Shown in pieces: positions 1 to 8,656 of a DNA stretch of 31,907 nucleotides. The translations under genes and the position numbers were made by a program. Below the pieces are notes generated by a model, which saw nothing but the letters and a program-made list of their open reading frames with translations, was not told the DNA's origin and did not search any database. Position 1 is the first letter of the stretch. Every line of letters begins with the position of its first letter. The DNA comes from a virus, in IMG/VR virus record IMGVR_UViG_3300022925_000101, positions 1 to 31,907 of that record. The stretch is one strand, 5' to 3'.

Positions 1-422
1 ACAAGATCGAAAATCTTGTGAAAGAACTGGAAGAATTAACGAGTGAATACCTCGCAGAACTTTCAGACGGTCGTTTTACTCTGAATTTCGCCGTAAATAA
101 CGATAAGTTAAACGTAGAAATTACAGATAATGGAAATATAATTGATATTCTTGCACTTTCTAGCGGGGAACTAGCGAGAGTAAATACTGCTACTCTTCTT
201 GCAATTCGTAAGTTGATGAGTAGTCTTTCTTCGAGTCGTATCAATGTATTATTTCTGGACGAAGTTATGACAGTTTTAGACGAAGTAGGAAAAGAGAAAC
301 TCGTAGAAGTTCTATTAGAAGAAGACTTGAACACCTACCTAGTAAATCATGGGTGGTCACATCCATTACTAGAAAAAGTGGAAGTTCAAAAATCAGGCAA
401 TATAAGTAGGTTGGTAGCATAA
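1..422 (+). CDS. SbcC/Rad50/gp46-like ATPase, C-terminal part (5' end outside window)
   Basis: This is the C-terminal part of an SMC-like ATPase subunit of a recombination nuclease (SbcC/Rad50, T4 gp46, T5 D13 type), which works with an SbcD/gp47 nuclease to process DNA ends. The frame is open from base 3 to the window edge, so the GTG at 18 is an internal codon and the start lies upstream. An ABC signature (LSSGE), a Walker B strand ending in DE (VLFLDEVM), a D-loop-like VLDEVGKE and an H-loop histidine (LVNHGWSH) occur in the right order for the C-terminal lobe of the ATPase head. The Walker A lobe, coiled coil and zinc hook must be outside the window. The stop overlaps the next start as TAATG, so the two are translationally coupled. 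T4 gp46, T5 D13 and bacterial SbcC cannot be told apart from this fragment. Confidence 0.85.
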   Translation, partial: KIENLVKELEELTSEYLAELSDGRFTLNFAVNNDKLNVEITDNGNIIDILALSSGELARVNTATLLAIRKLMSSLSSSRINVLFLDEVMTVLDEVGKEKLVEVLLEEDLNTYLVNHGWSHPLLEKVEVQKSGNISRLVA

Positions 423-859
423 TGGTAGATTCAAGAGCAAAAGGAGCAAGAGGGGAATATCTTGTAAGAGATATGCTTCGAGATGCCAGTGGCCTACAGT
501 TTGAGAGAGTCCCCAGTTCGGGGGCTCTTTCTTACCTTAAAGGAGACTTATATGTTCCTGACGAAAAGAATTTGTTTTGTATAGAAGTAAAAAACTATGA
601 AAAATCTCCCTTTACAGATAAAGTATTTACAAATAAAACTAACCATTTCTTACAGTGGTGGGAGAAAATCGTAAGACAAGCGGGATTTAAAAATCAAAAA
701 CCTCTTTTATTTTTTAAGTATTCGAGATCGAAAGTATTTGTAGCGACTTCAATAATGCCCAAAAATACGAGATATATGCAAGTGTCTTGGCTAGATTGCT
801 ATGTTATGCTAGCGGAAGAATGGTTAGAACAAGAAGAAGTGGAGTTTATTGGTGGTTAG
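422..859 (+). CDS. PDDEXK nuclease, Holliday junction resolvase-like
   Basis: This 145-aa protein is probably a structure-specific endonuclease acting on branched DNA during phage recombination or before packaging. The layout fits Hjc-like PDDEXK resolvases. A conserved glutamate sits in an N-terminal helix (KGARGEYLV, E12). A PSSG loop (31-34) precedes an aspartate (G41-D42), followed by the E55-V-K57 catalytic pair and a Q86 in the next helix. Its length is normal for a minimal resolvase. The start shares one base with the upstream stop (TAATG). It lies between an SbcC-like ATPase and a flap endonuclease, which supports a recombination role. A different PDDEXK nuclease, such as a nicking or repair enzyme, cannot be excluded without a structure-based search. 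Confidence 0.75.
   Translation: MVDSRAKGARGEYLVRDMLRDASGLQFERVPSSGALSYLKGDLYVPDEKNLFCIEVKNYEKSPFTDKVFTNKTNHFLQWWEKIVRQAGFKNQKPLLFFKYSRSKVFVATSIMPKNTRYMQVSWLDCYVMLAEEWLEQEEVEFIGG
841..844 (+). promoter_or_regulatory. Shine-Dalgarno GGAG deciding the start of the flap endonuclease gene
   Basis: GGAG lies seven bases before the GTG at 852 and only four before the TTG at 849. The first in-frame ATG (876) has only an A/T-rich stretch upstream and no recognisable ribosome site. The GTG at 852 is therefore the best-supported start. Confidence 0.55.
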
Positions 860-1703
860 TTTTAAAAATCAAATTATGGAAAAAAATAACAATGTTCTTA
901 TAGTAGATGCTATGAATATTGCTTTTAGATGGAAACATCAGGGAAAATTAGACTTTGAGTTCGATTATCTACGAACAGTAGAGAGTTTGGCTCAATCTTA
1001 CGAATGCAGTAATATTATTATTGCCGCAGACTGGGGAAATAGTAAGTATAGAAAAGATGAATGTCCTCAGTACAAAGAAAATAGAAAAGAAAGATATAAA
1101 GACCAAACTGAAAAAGAGAAAGAAGAAATAAAACTTTTCTTTGAGGAATATGAGAGAACACTTATTACTCTCTCAGAAAAGTTTCTAGTTCTTCGATACC
1201 AGGGAGTTGAGGCAGATGATATTGCTGCCTACGTTGTTAAAAATAGAGAAAAGTACGGGATAGAAGATATATGGCTCATTTCAAGCGACCGTGACTGGGA
1301 CTTACTTGTTAATGAAAACGTATCGAGATTCTCTACAGTTACTCGAAAAGAAACCACGGTATTTAATTGGGGAGAATTTTTTAGTTTCCCTAGAGAAGAA
1401 TATATTAGCTTCAAAGTACTAACTGGAGACAAAGGAGACAATATAGATGGAATACCTGGTATAGGGCCAAAAAGAGCTACAGACTTAATGGAACAGTTTG
1501 GCAGTGCTTTTGATATATATGATGCTATACCTATAGAAGGAAAATACAAATATATTCAAGCGCTTAACGAAAGCGGGGATTTAATTTTACAAAACTATAA
1601 AATGATGGATCTTATCACTTATTGTGGTGATGCAATAGAGTATCCAGGGCATAGTCTAAAAGAAATAGACGAGAAAGTAGGGGAATTTATTAATGGTAAT
1701 TGA
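852..1703 (+). CDS. 5'-3' exonuclease / flap endonuclease (FEN family)
   Basis: This is a FEN-family metal-dependent nuclease, the type of T5 D15, T4 RNase H and the Pol I 5' nuclease domain. It removes RNA primers and flaps during replication. With the GTG start at 852 the protein is 283 aa. Metal-binding acidic residues are present in order: D19 (LIVDAMN), the E120-A-D122-D123 cluster, D146/D148 (SSDRDWD) and D193/D196 (TGDKGDN). A helix-3-turn-helix DNA-binding motif (GIPGIGPKRA, about 200-209) follows directly. An arginine/lysine-rich helical-arch region (about 65-95) precedes the acidic cluster. The gene overlaps the resolvase-like gene upstream by 8 bases and nrdA downstream by 11. The ATG at 876 is an alternative start that would remove 8 residues before the first strand. 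Confidence 0.93.
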   Translation: MVSFKNQIMEKNNNVLIVDAMNIAFRWKHQGKLDFEFDYLRTVESLAQSYECSNIIIAADWGNSKYRKDECPQYKENRKERYKDQTEKEKEEIKLFFEEYERTLITLSEKFLVLRYQGVEADDIAAYVVKNREKYGIEDIWLISSDRDWDLLVNENVSRFSTVTRKETTVFNWGEFFSFPREEYISFKVLTGDKGDNIDGIPGIGPKRATDLMEQFGSAFDIYDAIPIEGKYKYIQALNESGDLILQNYKMMDLITYCGDAIEYPGHSLKEIDEKVGEFINGN

Positions 1704-3456
1704 TTATGGAAGAGATCGTCTTCTATCGGCGTTTGGCATTCAAACTCTAGAAGACAGATATTTGATAGAGGGGGAGAAGTCGCCTCAGGATGCTTTCGCA
1801 CGTGCGGCGAAAGCCTTCGCAGATGATGAAGCTCATGCACAACGTCTGTATGATTACGCAAGCAATTTGTGGTTTATGTTTTCTACTCCAATTCTTTCGA
1901 ATGGAGGAACTACGCGGGGGTTGCCTATTTCTTGCTTTCTCAACTATGTTGAAGATAGCAGGGAAGGACTAACAGGGCATTACACAGAGAATGCGTTTCT
2001 TTCCTCTGTCGGTGGCGGGGTAGGCGGAAGCTGGAGCGATATTCGCTCTGTGGGCTCCCGCACAAGTAACGGAAGCGAGAGCACAGGTGTAATTCCTTTT
2101 ATGAAGGTAGTTGACGCTGAAATGCTCGCTTTTTCACAAGGAGTAACTAGAAGAGGTTCATATGCGGCTTATTTACACATTTCTCATCCCGAAATCGAAG
2201 AGTTTCTCGATGTACGCAAGCCTACTGGCGGCGATATCAATAGAAAGTCTACCAATCTTCATCATGCTGTGGTCATTCCTGACAAGTTTATGAAACTTAT
2301 CGCGCAAGCGACAGAAGAACCAGGATTTGATGATAGCTGGAATTTGATAGACCCTCATAGCGGTGAAATTACTAAAACTGTTCCTGCGAAAGCTTTGTGG
2401 GTAAAACTCATTCAGAACCGCGTGGAAACTGGCGAACCTTACATTATGTTTGAGGACGCAGTAAATAACGATTTACCCGAATATCAAAGAAACTTAGGGC
2501 TAAAAGTACATCACTCAAACCTTTGTTCAGAAATTACCCTGCCCACAAATAAAGACAGAACCGCAGTATGTTGTCTTTCTAGTGTAAACTTAGAAGAGTA
2601 TGAAAGCTGGAAAAATGTTCCTGAATTCATTCCTGATCTAGTTCGTATGTTAGATAATGTACTTGAATTTTTTATTCAACACGCACCTTCTTCTCTCGAG
2701 AAAGCTAGCTATAGTGCGATGAGAGAGCGATCAATCGGTCTTGGAGCCATGGGGTTTCACGCTTACCTTCAGAGGCATAATATTGCGTTTGAGAGCGCAA
2801 TGGCGAAGAGTTTTAATATGAGAGCTTTCTCACATATAAAGTCTTCAGCCCTCGAAGCAAGTAAGAAATTAGCGGTTGAGAAAGGGGAGTGTCCTGATGG
2901 AGTCGGTTACGGAATTCGTAATGCTCATCTTCTAGCTATCGCCCCGAATGCTAGCAGTAGCATTATTTGTGGAAATACGAGTCCAAGCATAGAGCCTTAC
3001 CGTGCAAATGCTTTTACTCAAAAAACAAAGTCTGGTACAAGTCTTCTAAAGAATGAGTATCTCGAACATGCTCTGGACGAGATTGACATGAACACGGAAG
3101 AAGTGTGGAAAGATATTATGACCCATGGAGGAAGTGTACAGCACCTAGACTTTTTAGATACTTGGACAAAGGATGTATTTAAAACAGCAGTGGAAATTGA
3201 CCAGCGCTGGGTTGTAGAGTTTGCAGCAGATCGACAACAACATGTTTGTCAGTCACAGTCTGTAAATTTATTTTTTCCAGCAGATGTGAGTAAACAGGAA
3301 CTACACAATGTGCATATGATTGCTTGGCGTCGTGGTATGAAGACTTTATACTATGCGAGAAGTGAAGCCTACAAACGTGCGGAAGTAGTTTCAGACGAAA
3401 AACTAAGAGATTTTATATTTGACAACGAAGATTCTTGTCTAGCTTGTGAGGGGTAA
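1693..3456 (+). CDS. nrdA: Class Ia ribonucleotide reductase, large (alpha) subunit
   Basis: NrdA reduces ribonucleoside diphosphates to deoxy forms together with NrdB, supplying dNTPs for phage replication. The catalytic set is complete: C81 (PISCF) and C293 form the redox pair, N276-C278-E280 (NLCSE) is the radical site, Y553-Y554 is the radical relay, and C582/C585 (CLAC) form the C-terminal shuttle. The protein is only 587 aa, against about 760 in E. coli. The first active-site cysteine is at residue 81 rather than about 225, so the N-terminal ATP-cone domain is absent. By family knowledge this suggests loss of dATP feedback inhibition, but that is inference. The start overlaps the upstream gene by 11 bases, and an AGGGGA ribosome site lies inside that gene. 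nrdB follows three bases after the stop. Confidence 0.98.
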   Translation: MVIDYGRDRLLSAFGIQTLEDRYLIEGEKSPQDAFARAAKAFADDEAHAQRLYDYASNLWFMFSTPILSNGGTTRGLPISCFLNYVEDSREGLTGHYTENAFLSSVGGGVGGSWSDIRSVGSRTSNGSESTGVIPFMKVVDAEMLAFSQGVTRRGSYAAYLHISHPEIEEFLDVRKPTGGDINRKSTNLHHAVVIPDKFMKLIAQATEEPGFDDSWNLIDPHSGEITKTVPAKALWVKLIQNRVETGEPYIMFEDAVNNDLPEYQRNLGLKVHHSNLCSEITLPTNKDRTAVCCLSSVNLEEYESWKNVPEFIPDLVRMLDNVLEFFIQHAPSSLEKASYSAMRERSIGLGAMGFHAYLQRHNIAFESAMAKSFNMRAFSHIKSSALEASKKLAVEKGECPDGVGYGIRNAHLLAIAPNASSSIICGNTSPSIEPYRANAFTQKTKSGTSLLKNEYLEHALDEIDMNTEEVWKDIMTHGGSVQHLDFLDTWTKDVFKTAVEIDQRWVVEFAADRQQHVCQSQSVNLFFPADVSKQELHNVHMIAWRRGMKTLYYARSEAYKRAEVVSDEKLRDFIFDNEDSCLACEG

Positions 3457-3459
3457 TTT

Positions 3460-4413
3460 ATGGTTACAGATGAAAGAAATTATTACAAACCGTTTCAGTA
3501 TAACTGGGCGTATGAGGCGTACAAAACACAACAGCACCTCCATTGGATGCCGGAGGAAGTTCCGATGGCAGACGACCTTAAAGATTATCGTTCTCTTGAT
3601 GATAGTAGTAAGCGTTTACTTGGACATATCTTTCGTTTTTTCACGCAGAGTGATGTAGACGTTTGTTGTGGGTATGCGAAGCATTATCTACCTACGTTTA
3701 AAGCTCCTGAAGTACGAATGATGTTGTCTGCTTTTGCAGCGATGGAAGCCGTTCATCAAGACGCATATTCTACTCTCCTAGAAACTCTAGGGTTTCCCGA
3801 AGAAGAGTATCAAATGTTTATGAAAGTTCAAGAAATGTCTGATAAGCATGAATATTTAACTAACTTTAATATGGATAGCAAGAAAGATATTGCTAAAACT
3901 ATAGCAGTATATAGTGGTTTCACAGAAGGAGTACAGTTATTTAGTAGCTTTGCGATTTTATTGAATTTTCCTCGCCATAATCTTATGAAGAATATGGGGC
4001 AGATTGTTACCTGGTCAATTCGAGATGAGAGTTTACATGTAGAAGGAATGTCAAAACTTTTCAGAACATATGTTCAGGAGAACCCTGAGATATGGAACGA
4101 CGAGTTAAAGTATGAAATTTATTGTGCTGCTGAAAGAGTAGTGGAGCTAGAAGATGCGTTTATTGATGTTGCTTTTGGAGCTACCGAAGTAGAAGACCTA
4201 TCGGCAGAAGAAGTAAAGGCATATATTAGGTATATTGCTGATAAAAGACTCTTGGGGTTAGGGATGAAGAAGATTTTCAATTCAGAAAACAACCCTCTTC
4301 CTTGGCTAGACTATATGGTAAACGCTGTAGAGCACACGAACTTTTTCGAAAACCGTTCTACAGAATATGCTAGAGCGAGTACTACAGGTAATTGGCAAGA
4401 TATTTTTAAGTAA
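3460..4413 (+). CDS. nrdB: Class Ia ribonucleotide reductase, small (beta) subunit
   Basis: NrdB holds the di-iron/tyrosyl-radical cofactor that activates NrdA. All expected ligands are visible with E. coli-like spacing: D65, E96, H99, E156, E190 and H193. The radical tyrosine Y103 is in EAVHQDAY, and D189 precedes the RDESLH ligand pair. A true tyrosine places it in the tyrosyl-radical subclass rather than the Mn/Fe class Ic. The protein is 317 aa, somewhat shorter than E. coli NrdB. The C-terminal tail ends NWQDIFK, the part expected to dock on NrdA. Its ribosome site GAGGGG is formed by the last two codons of nrdA, six bases before the ATG, so the subunits are coupled. It is the last gene before the terminator at 4415-4440. 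Confidence 0.98.
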   Translation: MVTDERNYYKPFQYNWAYEAYKTQQHLHWMPEEVPMADDLKDYRSLDDSSKRLLGHIFRFFTQSDVDVCCGYAKHYLPTFKAPEVRMMLSAFAAMEAVHQDAYSTLLETLGFPEEEYQMFMKVQEMSDKHEYLTNFNMDSKKDIAKTIAVYSGFTEGVQLFSSFAILLNFPRHNLMKNMGQIVTWSIRDESLHVEGMSKLFRTYVQENPEIWNDELKYEIYCAAERVVELEDAFIDVAFGATEVEDLSAEEVKAYIRYIADKRLLGLGMKKIFNSENNPLPWLDYMVNAVEHTNFFENRSTEYARASTTGNWQDIFK

Positions 4414-4414
4414 T

Positions 4415-4440
4415 AAAAAGGGGCTTCGGCCCCTTTTTTT
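4415..4440. terminator. Bidirectional intrinsic terminator between convergent units
   Basis: GGGGC (4420-4424) and GCCCC (4429-4433) form a stem closed by a TTCG tetraloop. Five A residues lie before it and seven T residues after it, so on either strand the stem is followed by a U-tract. It lies two bases past the nrdB stop, and on the other strand the stop codon of the last tail-cassette gene (4439-4441) is inside the T-tract. One element therefore ends both transcription units. Confidence 0.93.
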
Positions 4441-4699
4441 AACAACTATCTATATCTGTTTGAAGCTCATCTATAGCAACATCTATTCCTACATGCTCTA
4501 TACCTATGTCAAATCCTATATCCAATACAGAATCAACATTTACAGAAACATCCTCTAATACGGCTAAAGGAGTTGTAAAGTTGATATCTACTGTTTCAAA
4601 ATCTTCTTTAATAAAAAACTCCTCGTTTACATAGACATTTTCAATAAAAGTACCTCTGTAGCCTCTGGTAGCTAGAGATAACCTTCTCTGAAAGCTCAT
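4439..4699 (-). CDS. Small conserved-position protein of unknown function, end of tail operon
   Basis: I do not recognise this 86-aa protein. The first third is basic (MSFQRRLSLATRGYRG). The rest is acidic and rich in alternating Val/Ile/Asp/Asn, with a loosely repeated V-D-I/I-D-V pattern and a terminal cysteine, which suggests beta strands. There is no signal peptide or membrane segment. It looks real because its ATG overlaps the stop of the 200-aa virion protein as ATGA, and its own stop is buried in the terminator. This places it as the last translated gene of the structural operon. A small virion or assembly protein is plausible but unproven. Confidence 0.65.
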   Translation of the reverse strand: MSFQRRLSLATRGYRGTFIENVYVNEEFFIKEDFETVDINFTTPLAVLEDVSVNVDSVLDIGFDIGIEHVGIDVAIDELQTDIDSC

Positions 4700-5298
4700 G
4701 ACCTTGTTACCGTAGTAAGTTGTTGAACTTCGTTATTTTCAATAGTTAAAGTAATATTTCCTACAGTAATCGAAGTGTCTCTTATAGACTGGGGATTGAG
4801 AGAGTCCAATCCTAGAATTCTCCATATTTCTAAAAGTCTATTTTCTGTGTCGGCCCCACCCGCGATCGCAGTTTCAGTAATATTAGATCGTGTTAGAAGT
4901 ACTGATACATTATTAGTTGGATTTACAGGATTCTGTCCAGGCTCGCGAGTATAAATATTTCCAATAACATCTAAAATATACCCCTGTCCGGAAGGCCATG
5001 GCTGAATTCTCCACCCATTCTCCAAAAAGTACGTATCTCCTACGAACGTTGTGTCAGTGATCGGGTCACCGCCAAGAGGAAGGAATGCTTCTGGAAACTT
5101 TGCATTGTCTCTTTGAAGCATCCACTCTTTCCAATTTGAATATACATCCTCTTGAATATCAAGGGTGGTCTCGCCTTCATTTACAAGAATCAAACGATTC
5201 GGGCCATCAAAAGTTACCTTTTGATTGCCTACATAAGTAGGAGGAGCGTAGTCCTCCCAATATGTCCATTCCCCATAATTGAAAACTATATTAGGCAT
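4696..5298 (-). CDS. Conserved phage virion-type protein (NGWRIQP family)
   Basis: This 200-aa protein belongs, from memory of the pattern, to a family found among structural genes of many phages. An N-terminal FDG.NRLILVNEGETTLDIQEDVYSNWKEW block (about 30-60) is followed by GGDP, an aromatic FLENGWRIQPW block (about 90-101) and a GNIYTREPG loop. No enzymatic motif, signal peptide or transmembrane helix is seen. The C-terminal half includes a short helix (LLEIWRILGLD) and beta-like strands. The start shares one base with the stop of the 929-aa gene (TAATG), and the next gene overlaps by ATGA, so it is embedded in the structural operon. A minor tail or appendage role is likely, and its exact position in the virion is unknown. 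Confidence 0.7.
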   Translation of the reverse strand: MPNIVFNYGEWTYWEDYAPPTYVGNQKVTFDGPNRLILVNEGETTLDIQEDVYSNWKEWMLQRDNAKFPEAFLPLGGDPITDTTFVGDTYFLENGWRIQPWPSGQGYILDVIGNIYTREPGQNPVNPTNNVSVLLTRSNITETAIAGGADTENRLLEIWRILGLDSLNPQSIRDTSITVGNITLTIENNEVQQLTTVTRS

Positions 5299-8087
5299 TA
5301 CTGTAACTTCTCACGCCAGAATATATTCCAATTTGTTCTGGAATTTTTCTTAACTGGTGCACTGTCACCGTCAGCGTCTTCGTCTGGATTATCCAAATGC
5401 TTAATCATAAATGTCCATGCTGCTCTTGGATTTGGATTACCGAATAACGCCAAACCAGTATAAGTCGGAGCAGTTGAACTTGATAAATCTTCGGCAGCAT
5501 CCATACCCAAGTCAGTGTAACTAAGTGCATTGATCGAGGTCCAGTAATCTTTAGCAATACCTGCATCGGTATCGGGATTAGAAGCAGTTCCGGAAGCTAG
5601 TGTCGTTATAGGCGATGAACCATCGTTTGTTGTGAATGCTCCAATGTAGTTTGCTTGTGCAGAACTTCTACCCACAATCGCTATTGTGCCTCCGTTTGAA
5701 GTTGCAACAATAGTGCCTGTTCCTGTAGGTGCTGTAGCTGTTGCTGTAAATATTTCTCCAGGAACGCTTCTTGCTGCTCCAACATTACCAGTATAGTCAG
5801 TGTTACCTACAGTAACAATCTGATACTCGACTCCATTTACTGCTGCAGTTGCTGCAATTACATTAGCGTTTTCGACACCTTTATCTACATCAATTTTCAT
5901 AATTTTAGCTTCATGATTACCAGAAGTAATTACAAATGTTTGACCTAAATCCATACCTGTACAATCATCTACATCAACAGTACGAGTCAAACGATCATCA
6001 TCGATATCTGCTTGACTATTATATAACCAAGCCTCGTTTCTATCTATGAACGATATATAATGCCAATCCGCAGGATTATCTACTTGATCTGCAGAAGCAT
6101 ACCCAGAAGCACCTGCTGTTTTAATATTTGTGAAAGTTGTTGCAGTGCTAAATGCGTCACTGATTACTTGATCTCCATCAACCTCTCTGATTACAACAGG
6201 TTGTTTATCTGCAAAATAGTGTACGCTGGAACCATAAACTGGATCTGGACCTACTTGAACCACGACTTTGGCTTGTCCGGTGCTATAACGATCATCGGCG
6301 CTTTTCCATCCTGTCAAAGGTTGTAGTGCTCTTGAAAACTTTTGGTCACTAAGATTTCTTACAGTACCGTATTGGAAATTGTCTGATAGTTCACTGAAGT
6401 TGAATTCCTTTATACCGTCAACCACAAATCTACCAATTTCTATTACGTGGCCTAAATGATCACCGTCTTTATCAAAAATAACAGTTGGGGTGCTTGGTTT
6501 GCTGTCGTCCCATTCGAACCCTCGCATTACACAACCATAGAAAGCACGAATCTCTACAAGAGATGGGTCTCCGGTTTCTATCTCGTGATTATTTAACTGA
6601 AAAATAACTGGTTGATAAACAGAATGATTTTCATCCCCGTTAGATAAAAACTGTTCGGGAGATAAAGTCATTGCATACTGTGTGCTGCTTTGACTGCTAT
6701 ATGTACCTGATTTTAACAGGGCGGGGAACTGGCTGGAACTACCACTTCGAGATTGTTCAGTTCTCCAATAAGGTTGAAGTTCTGGTTGACCCCATGTTTT
6801 TGTCTGTACATCAATACTAACTTGTTGAGAAGCTCGTAACGGATCTGTTGCTGCTTCAATGAATACACCAGCACCATAAGCATAAAATTCTGAACTACTA
6901 CCAGTAGTTCCATAATTAGCCATTGCCCAACATATAGGTCTATTGGGATTAGCAATCGGATGACTATTTTGAGTCATTGGACCTTCTTCTGCATTGCCAT
7001 GAATCATTTCATGACATACAATGCGGTCACCTTTATAGAATACACCCCAACGAGTTCTACCTCCTCCTAAGTATTGATAGTCAATCCAATACGCATTTAT
7101 TTTTGTAACATCTAATTGCATACCAGAGGGGTTTGAAGCACCACCAGTGCCTAAGAGAGTGTCTCTGTTCCACTCATTTTGAACTATTTCGTGATTACCC
7201 GTTGTACCATTGAATGTATAACGATGAACAATTCTTAATGCTGAACCAGCGCCAGGAGTTACTGCAGAAGGCGAACCACCTTGAACTCTACCTCCAGGCG
7301 CTACGTCCGATCCTTTTATTTGGAAAAAGTATCCATCTGTTGCATCAAATGATCCCCAGTTTCGGGCAACATTTTCCTTTCCTGCATCACCAGATCTTGC
7401 TGCCATGATGAACAACATACTTGCGCCATCTTCTGTACTGTGAAACAGGTTTGATGTTTGTGTTACACGATCACCTTGATCTACGCCCACCGCAAGTTTT
7501 ACACCACGAGTAATAGGATCCCAGGTGTTACTTACTGCTGAACCGCCTTCTCGGGAGTTTACAAATTCGTTAGGTAAATTGCTTTTATTAAAATCATAAG
7601 TGGCCAATAGTCTAGCATCGTCAACTTTAAGTGAACCGAACCCAGTAAGCAGAGGTGGACCCTCCGCAAATGTAACAGGTCCAGAACCAAAACGATCAAT
7701 GTTCCACCCATATTCCGGATTGTCATATCCCATAATGTTTTGTGCAGGGATATAAACATCATATGCAGTAGTAACTTCACCAACGTCTACACCGTCAATT
7801 GAGATTAACGAATCAGCGTCCGGAACGTTGTTTTCCATCTTATTGGCTTGAGAGTAATGTACTGCAAGAATACCAGTGCCATCCTGACGGTCATACACAC
7901 CATGAATGTGAACCATTCCAAATCCAGCAATAGTATATCTTTCACCTACTTTCCAGTCGTGATTACCATATGTTGCTGTTGGAGAATTACCACCGTTCTT
8001 AAATTCAACTTCGGCAGTGTGAACCATGTACACGCGGTCGCCAGTACTCTCCGGTGGAATTCTTGTATATCGTTTTTCGCCTGCCAT
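5298..8087 (-). CDS. Large virion structural protein with marine-phage lectin-like domain
   Basis: This 929-aa protein is predicted to be part of the virion, probably a tail appendage or fibre. Around residues 240-365 it has a module I recognise from large structural proteins of marine phages. The module contains a WGSFDATDGYFFQ block, then WIDYQYLGGGRTRWG and a histidine-bearing KGDRIVCHEMIHGN segment, and is likely a concanavalin/LamG-type sugar-binding fold. Near residues 750-785 is a second recurring module (YQIVTVGNTDYTG ... FTATATAPTGTGTI), common in aquatic phage structural proteins. No coiled coil or peptidase motif is seen. The start is two bases after the upstream stop, with AAGGA overlapping that stop. 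Function is inferred from domain pattern and context, and the receptor is unknown. Confidence 0.75.
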   Translation of the reverse strand: MAGEKRYTRIPPESTGDRVYMVHTAEVEFKNGGNSPTATYGNHDWKVGERYTIAGFGMVHIHGVYDRQDGTGILAVHYSQANKMENNVPDADSLISIDGVDVGEVTTAYDVYIPAQNIMGYDNPEYGWNIDRFGSGPVTFAEGPPLLTGFGSLKVDDARLLATYDFNKSNLPNEFVNSREGGSAVSNTWDPITRGVKLAVGVDQGDRVTQTSNLFHSTEDGASMLFIMAARSGDAGKENVARNWGSFDATDGYFFQIKGSDVAPGGRVQGGSPSAVTPGAGSALRIVHRYTFNGTTGNHEIVQNEWNRDTLLGTGGASNPSGMQLDVTKINAYWIDYQYLGGGRTRWGVFYKGDRIVCHEMIHGNAEEGPMTQNSHPIANPNRPICWAMANYGTTGSSSEFYAYGAGVFIEAATDPLRASQQVSIDVQTKTWGQPELQPYWRTEQSRSGSSSQFPALLKSGTYSSQSSTQYAMTLSPEQFLSNGDENHSVYQPVIFQLNNHEIETGDPSLVEIRAFYGCVMRGFEWDDSKPSTPTVIFDKDGDHLGHVIEIGRFVVDGIKEFNFSELSDNFQYGTVRNLSDQKFSRALQPLTGWKSADDRYSTGQAKVVVQVGPDPVYGSSVHYFADKQPVVIREVDGDQVISDAFSTATTFTNIKTAGASGYASADQVDNPADWHYISFIDRNEAWLYNSQADIDDDRLTRTVDVDDCTGMDLGQTFVITSGNHEAKIMKIDVDKGVENANVIAATAAVNGVEYQIVTVGNTDYTGNVGAARSVPGEIFTATATAPTGTGTIVATSNGGTIAIVGRSSAQANYIGAFTTNDGSSPITTLASGTASNPDTDAGIAKDYWTSINALSYTDLGMDAAEDLSSSTAPTYTGLALFGNPNPRAAWTFMIKHLDNPDEDADGDSAPVKKNSRTNWNIFWREKLQ

Positions 8088-8089
8088 AT

Positions 8090-8650
8090 CTATTCCTTAT
8101 CTGTCATTTTCAAAAGAGCTTTTAGCTTCTTTATAAGCTCTTGATCCTCTATGGGCTCTGCATCAGTCATATCCACTATAGTATTTCTAACAGCTGAAGC
8201 CACCGGTTTAGGGGGTGGTTTAGGTACTTTATTGAGTTTAGTTTTTAAACTCTTTACCTCAATTCTTTTAGAGCCTTGATCTACGGATACTCTCCAAGTT
8301 TCTCCAAAACCCGAAAAATCATCTTCAATATTATTCAGCATAACAATTTCAAAAATATTTTTCTGTCTTTTGTCTGCTTGTTCATAAATTTCTTCATTGC
8401 TAAGCCCCATATTGGTTTTTACTTTAAACTCAGTACAGGTAGTATGAATATAATCAAAATCTGTTTCAGGAACTATTCTAGTAATTTCTTTAGGAGTTAC
8501 AAAAACATCCCAGCCTGTAGAAAAGTCTTCCCATTTATCTGTGGGTAACTTAATTTTATCGATTTCTGATATAATTTCTTGGTGTTTTTCTGCGTCAATA
8601 CCTTTTTGTTTTCTATAACAAGCGTATCTGACGTCTGATCTTTCAAACAT
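8090..8650 (-). CDS. Protein of unknown function in tail operon, 186 aa
   Basis: I do not recognise this protein. It opens MFERSDVRYACYRK, followed by a charged helical stretch and a segment rich in Asp/Lys/Glu. The middle has alternating hydrophobic strands (FEIVMLNNIEDDF, ETWRVSVDQG). A proline run (KVPKPPPKPV, near 143-152) is followed by a short C-terminal helix rich in Lys and Leu. The high Lys/Glu content and the helices differ from the Ser/Thr/Gly-rich fibre proteins around it. That suggests an assembly factor, chaperone or adaptor rather than an exposed fibre, but this is inference. The ATG at 8650 is chosen because AAAGGA precedes it by six bases. The longer frame from 8674 would begin inside the hairpin. 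Confidence 0.75.
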   Translation of the reverse strand: MFERSDVRYACYRKQKGIDAEKHQEIISEIDKIKLPTDKWEDFSTGWDVFVTPKEITRIVPETDFDYIHTTCTEFKVKTNMGLSNEEIYEQADKRQKNIFEIVMLNNIEDDFSGFGETWRVSVDQGSKRIEVKSLKTKLNKVPKPPPKPVASAVRNTIVDMTDAEPIEDQELIKKLKALLKMTDKE

Positions 8651-8656
8651 ATAAAA

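Noticed and set aside
4367-4558. Plus-strand open frame of 63 codons running past the nrdB end
   Set aside because: It crosses the terminator and lies opposite the 86-aa gene; the low-complexity Tyr/Ile-rich product looks like an antisense shadow.
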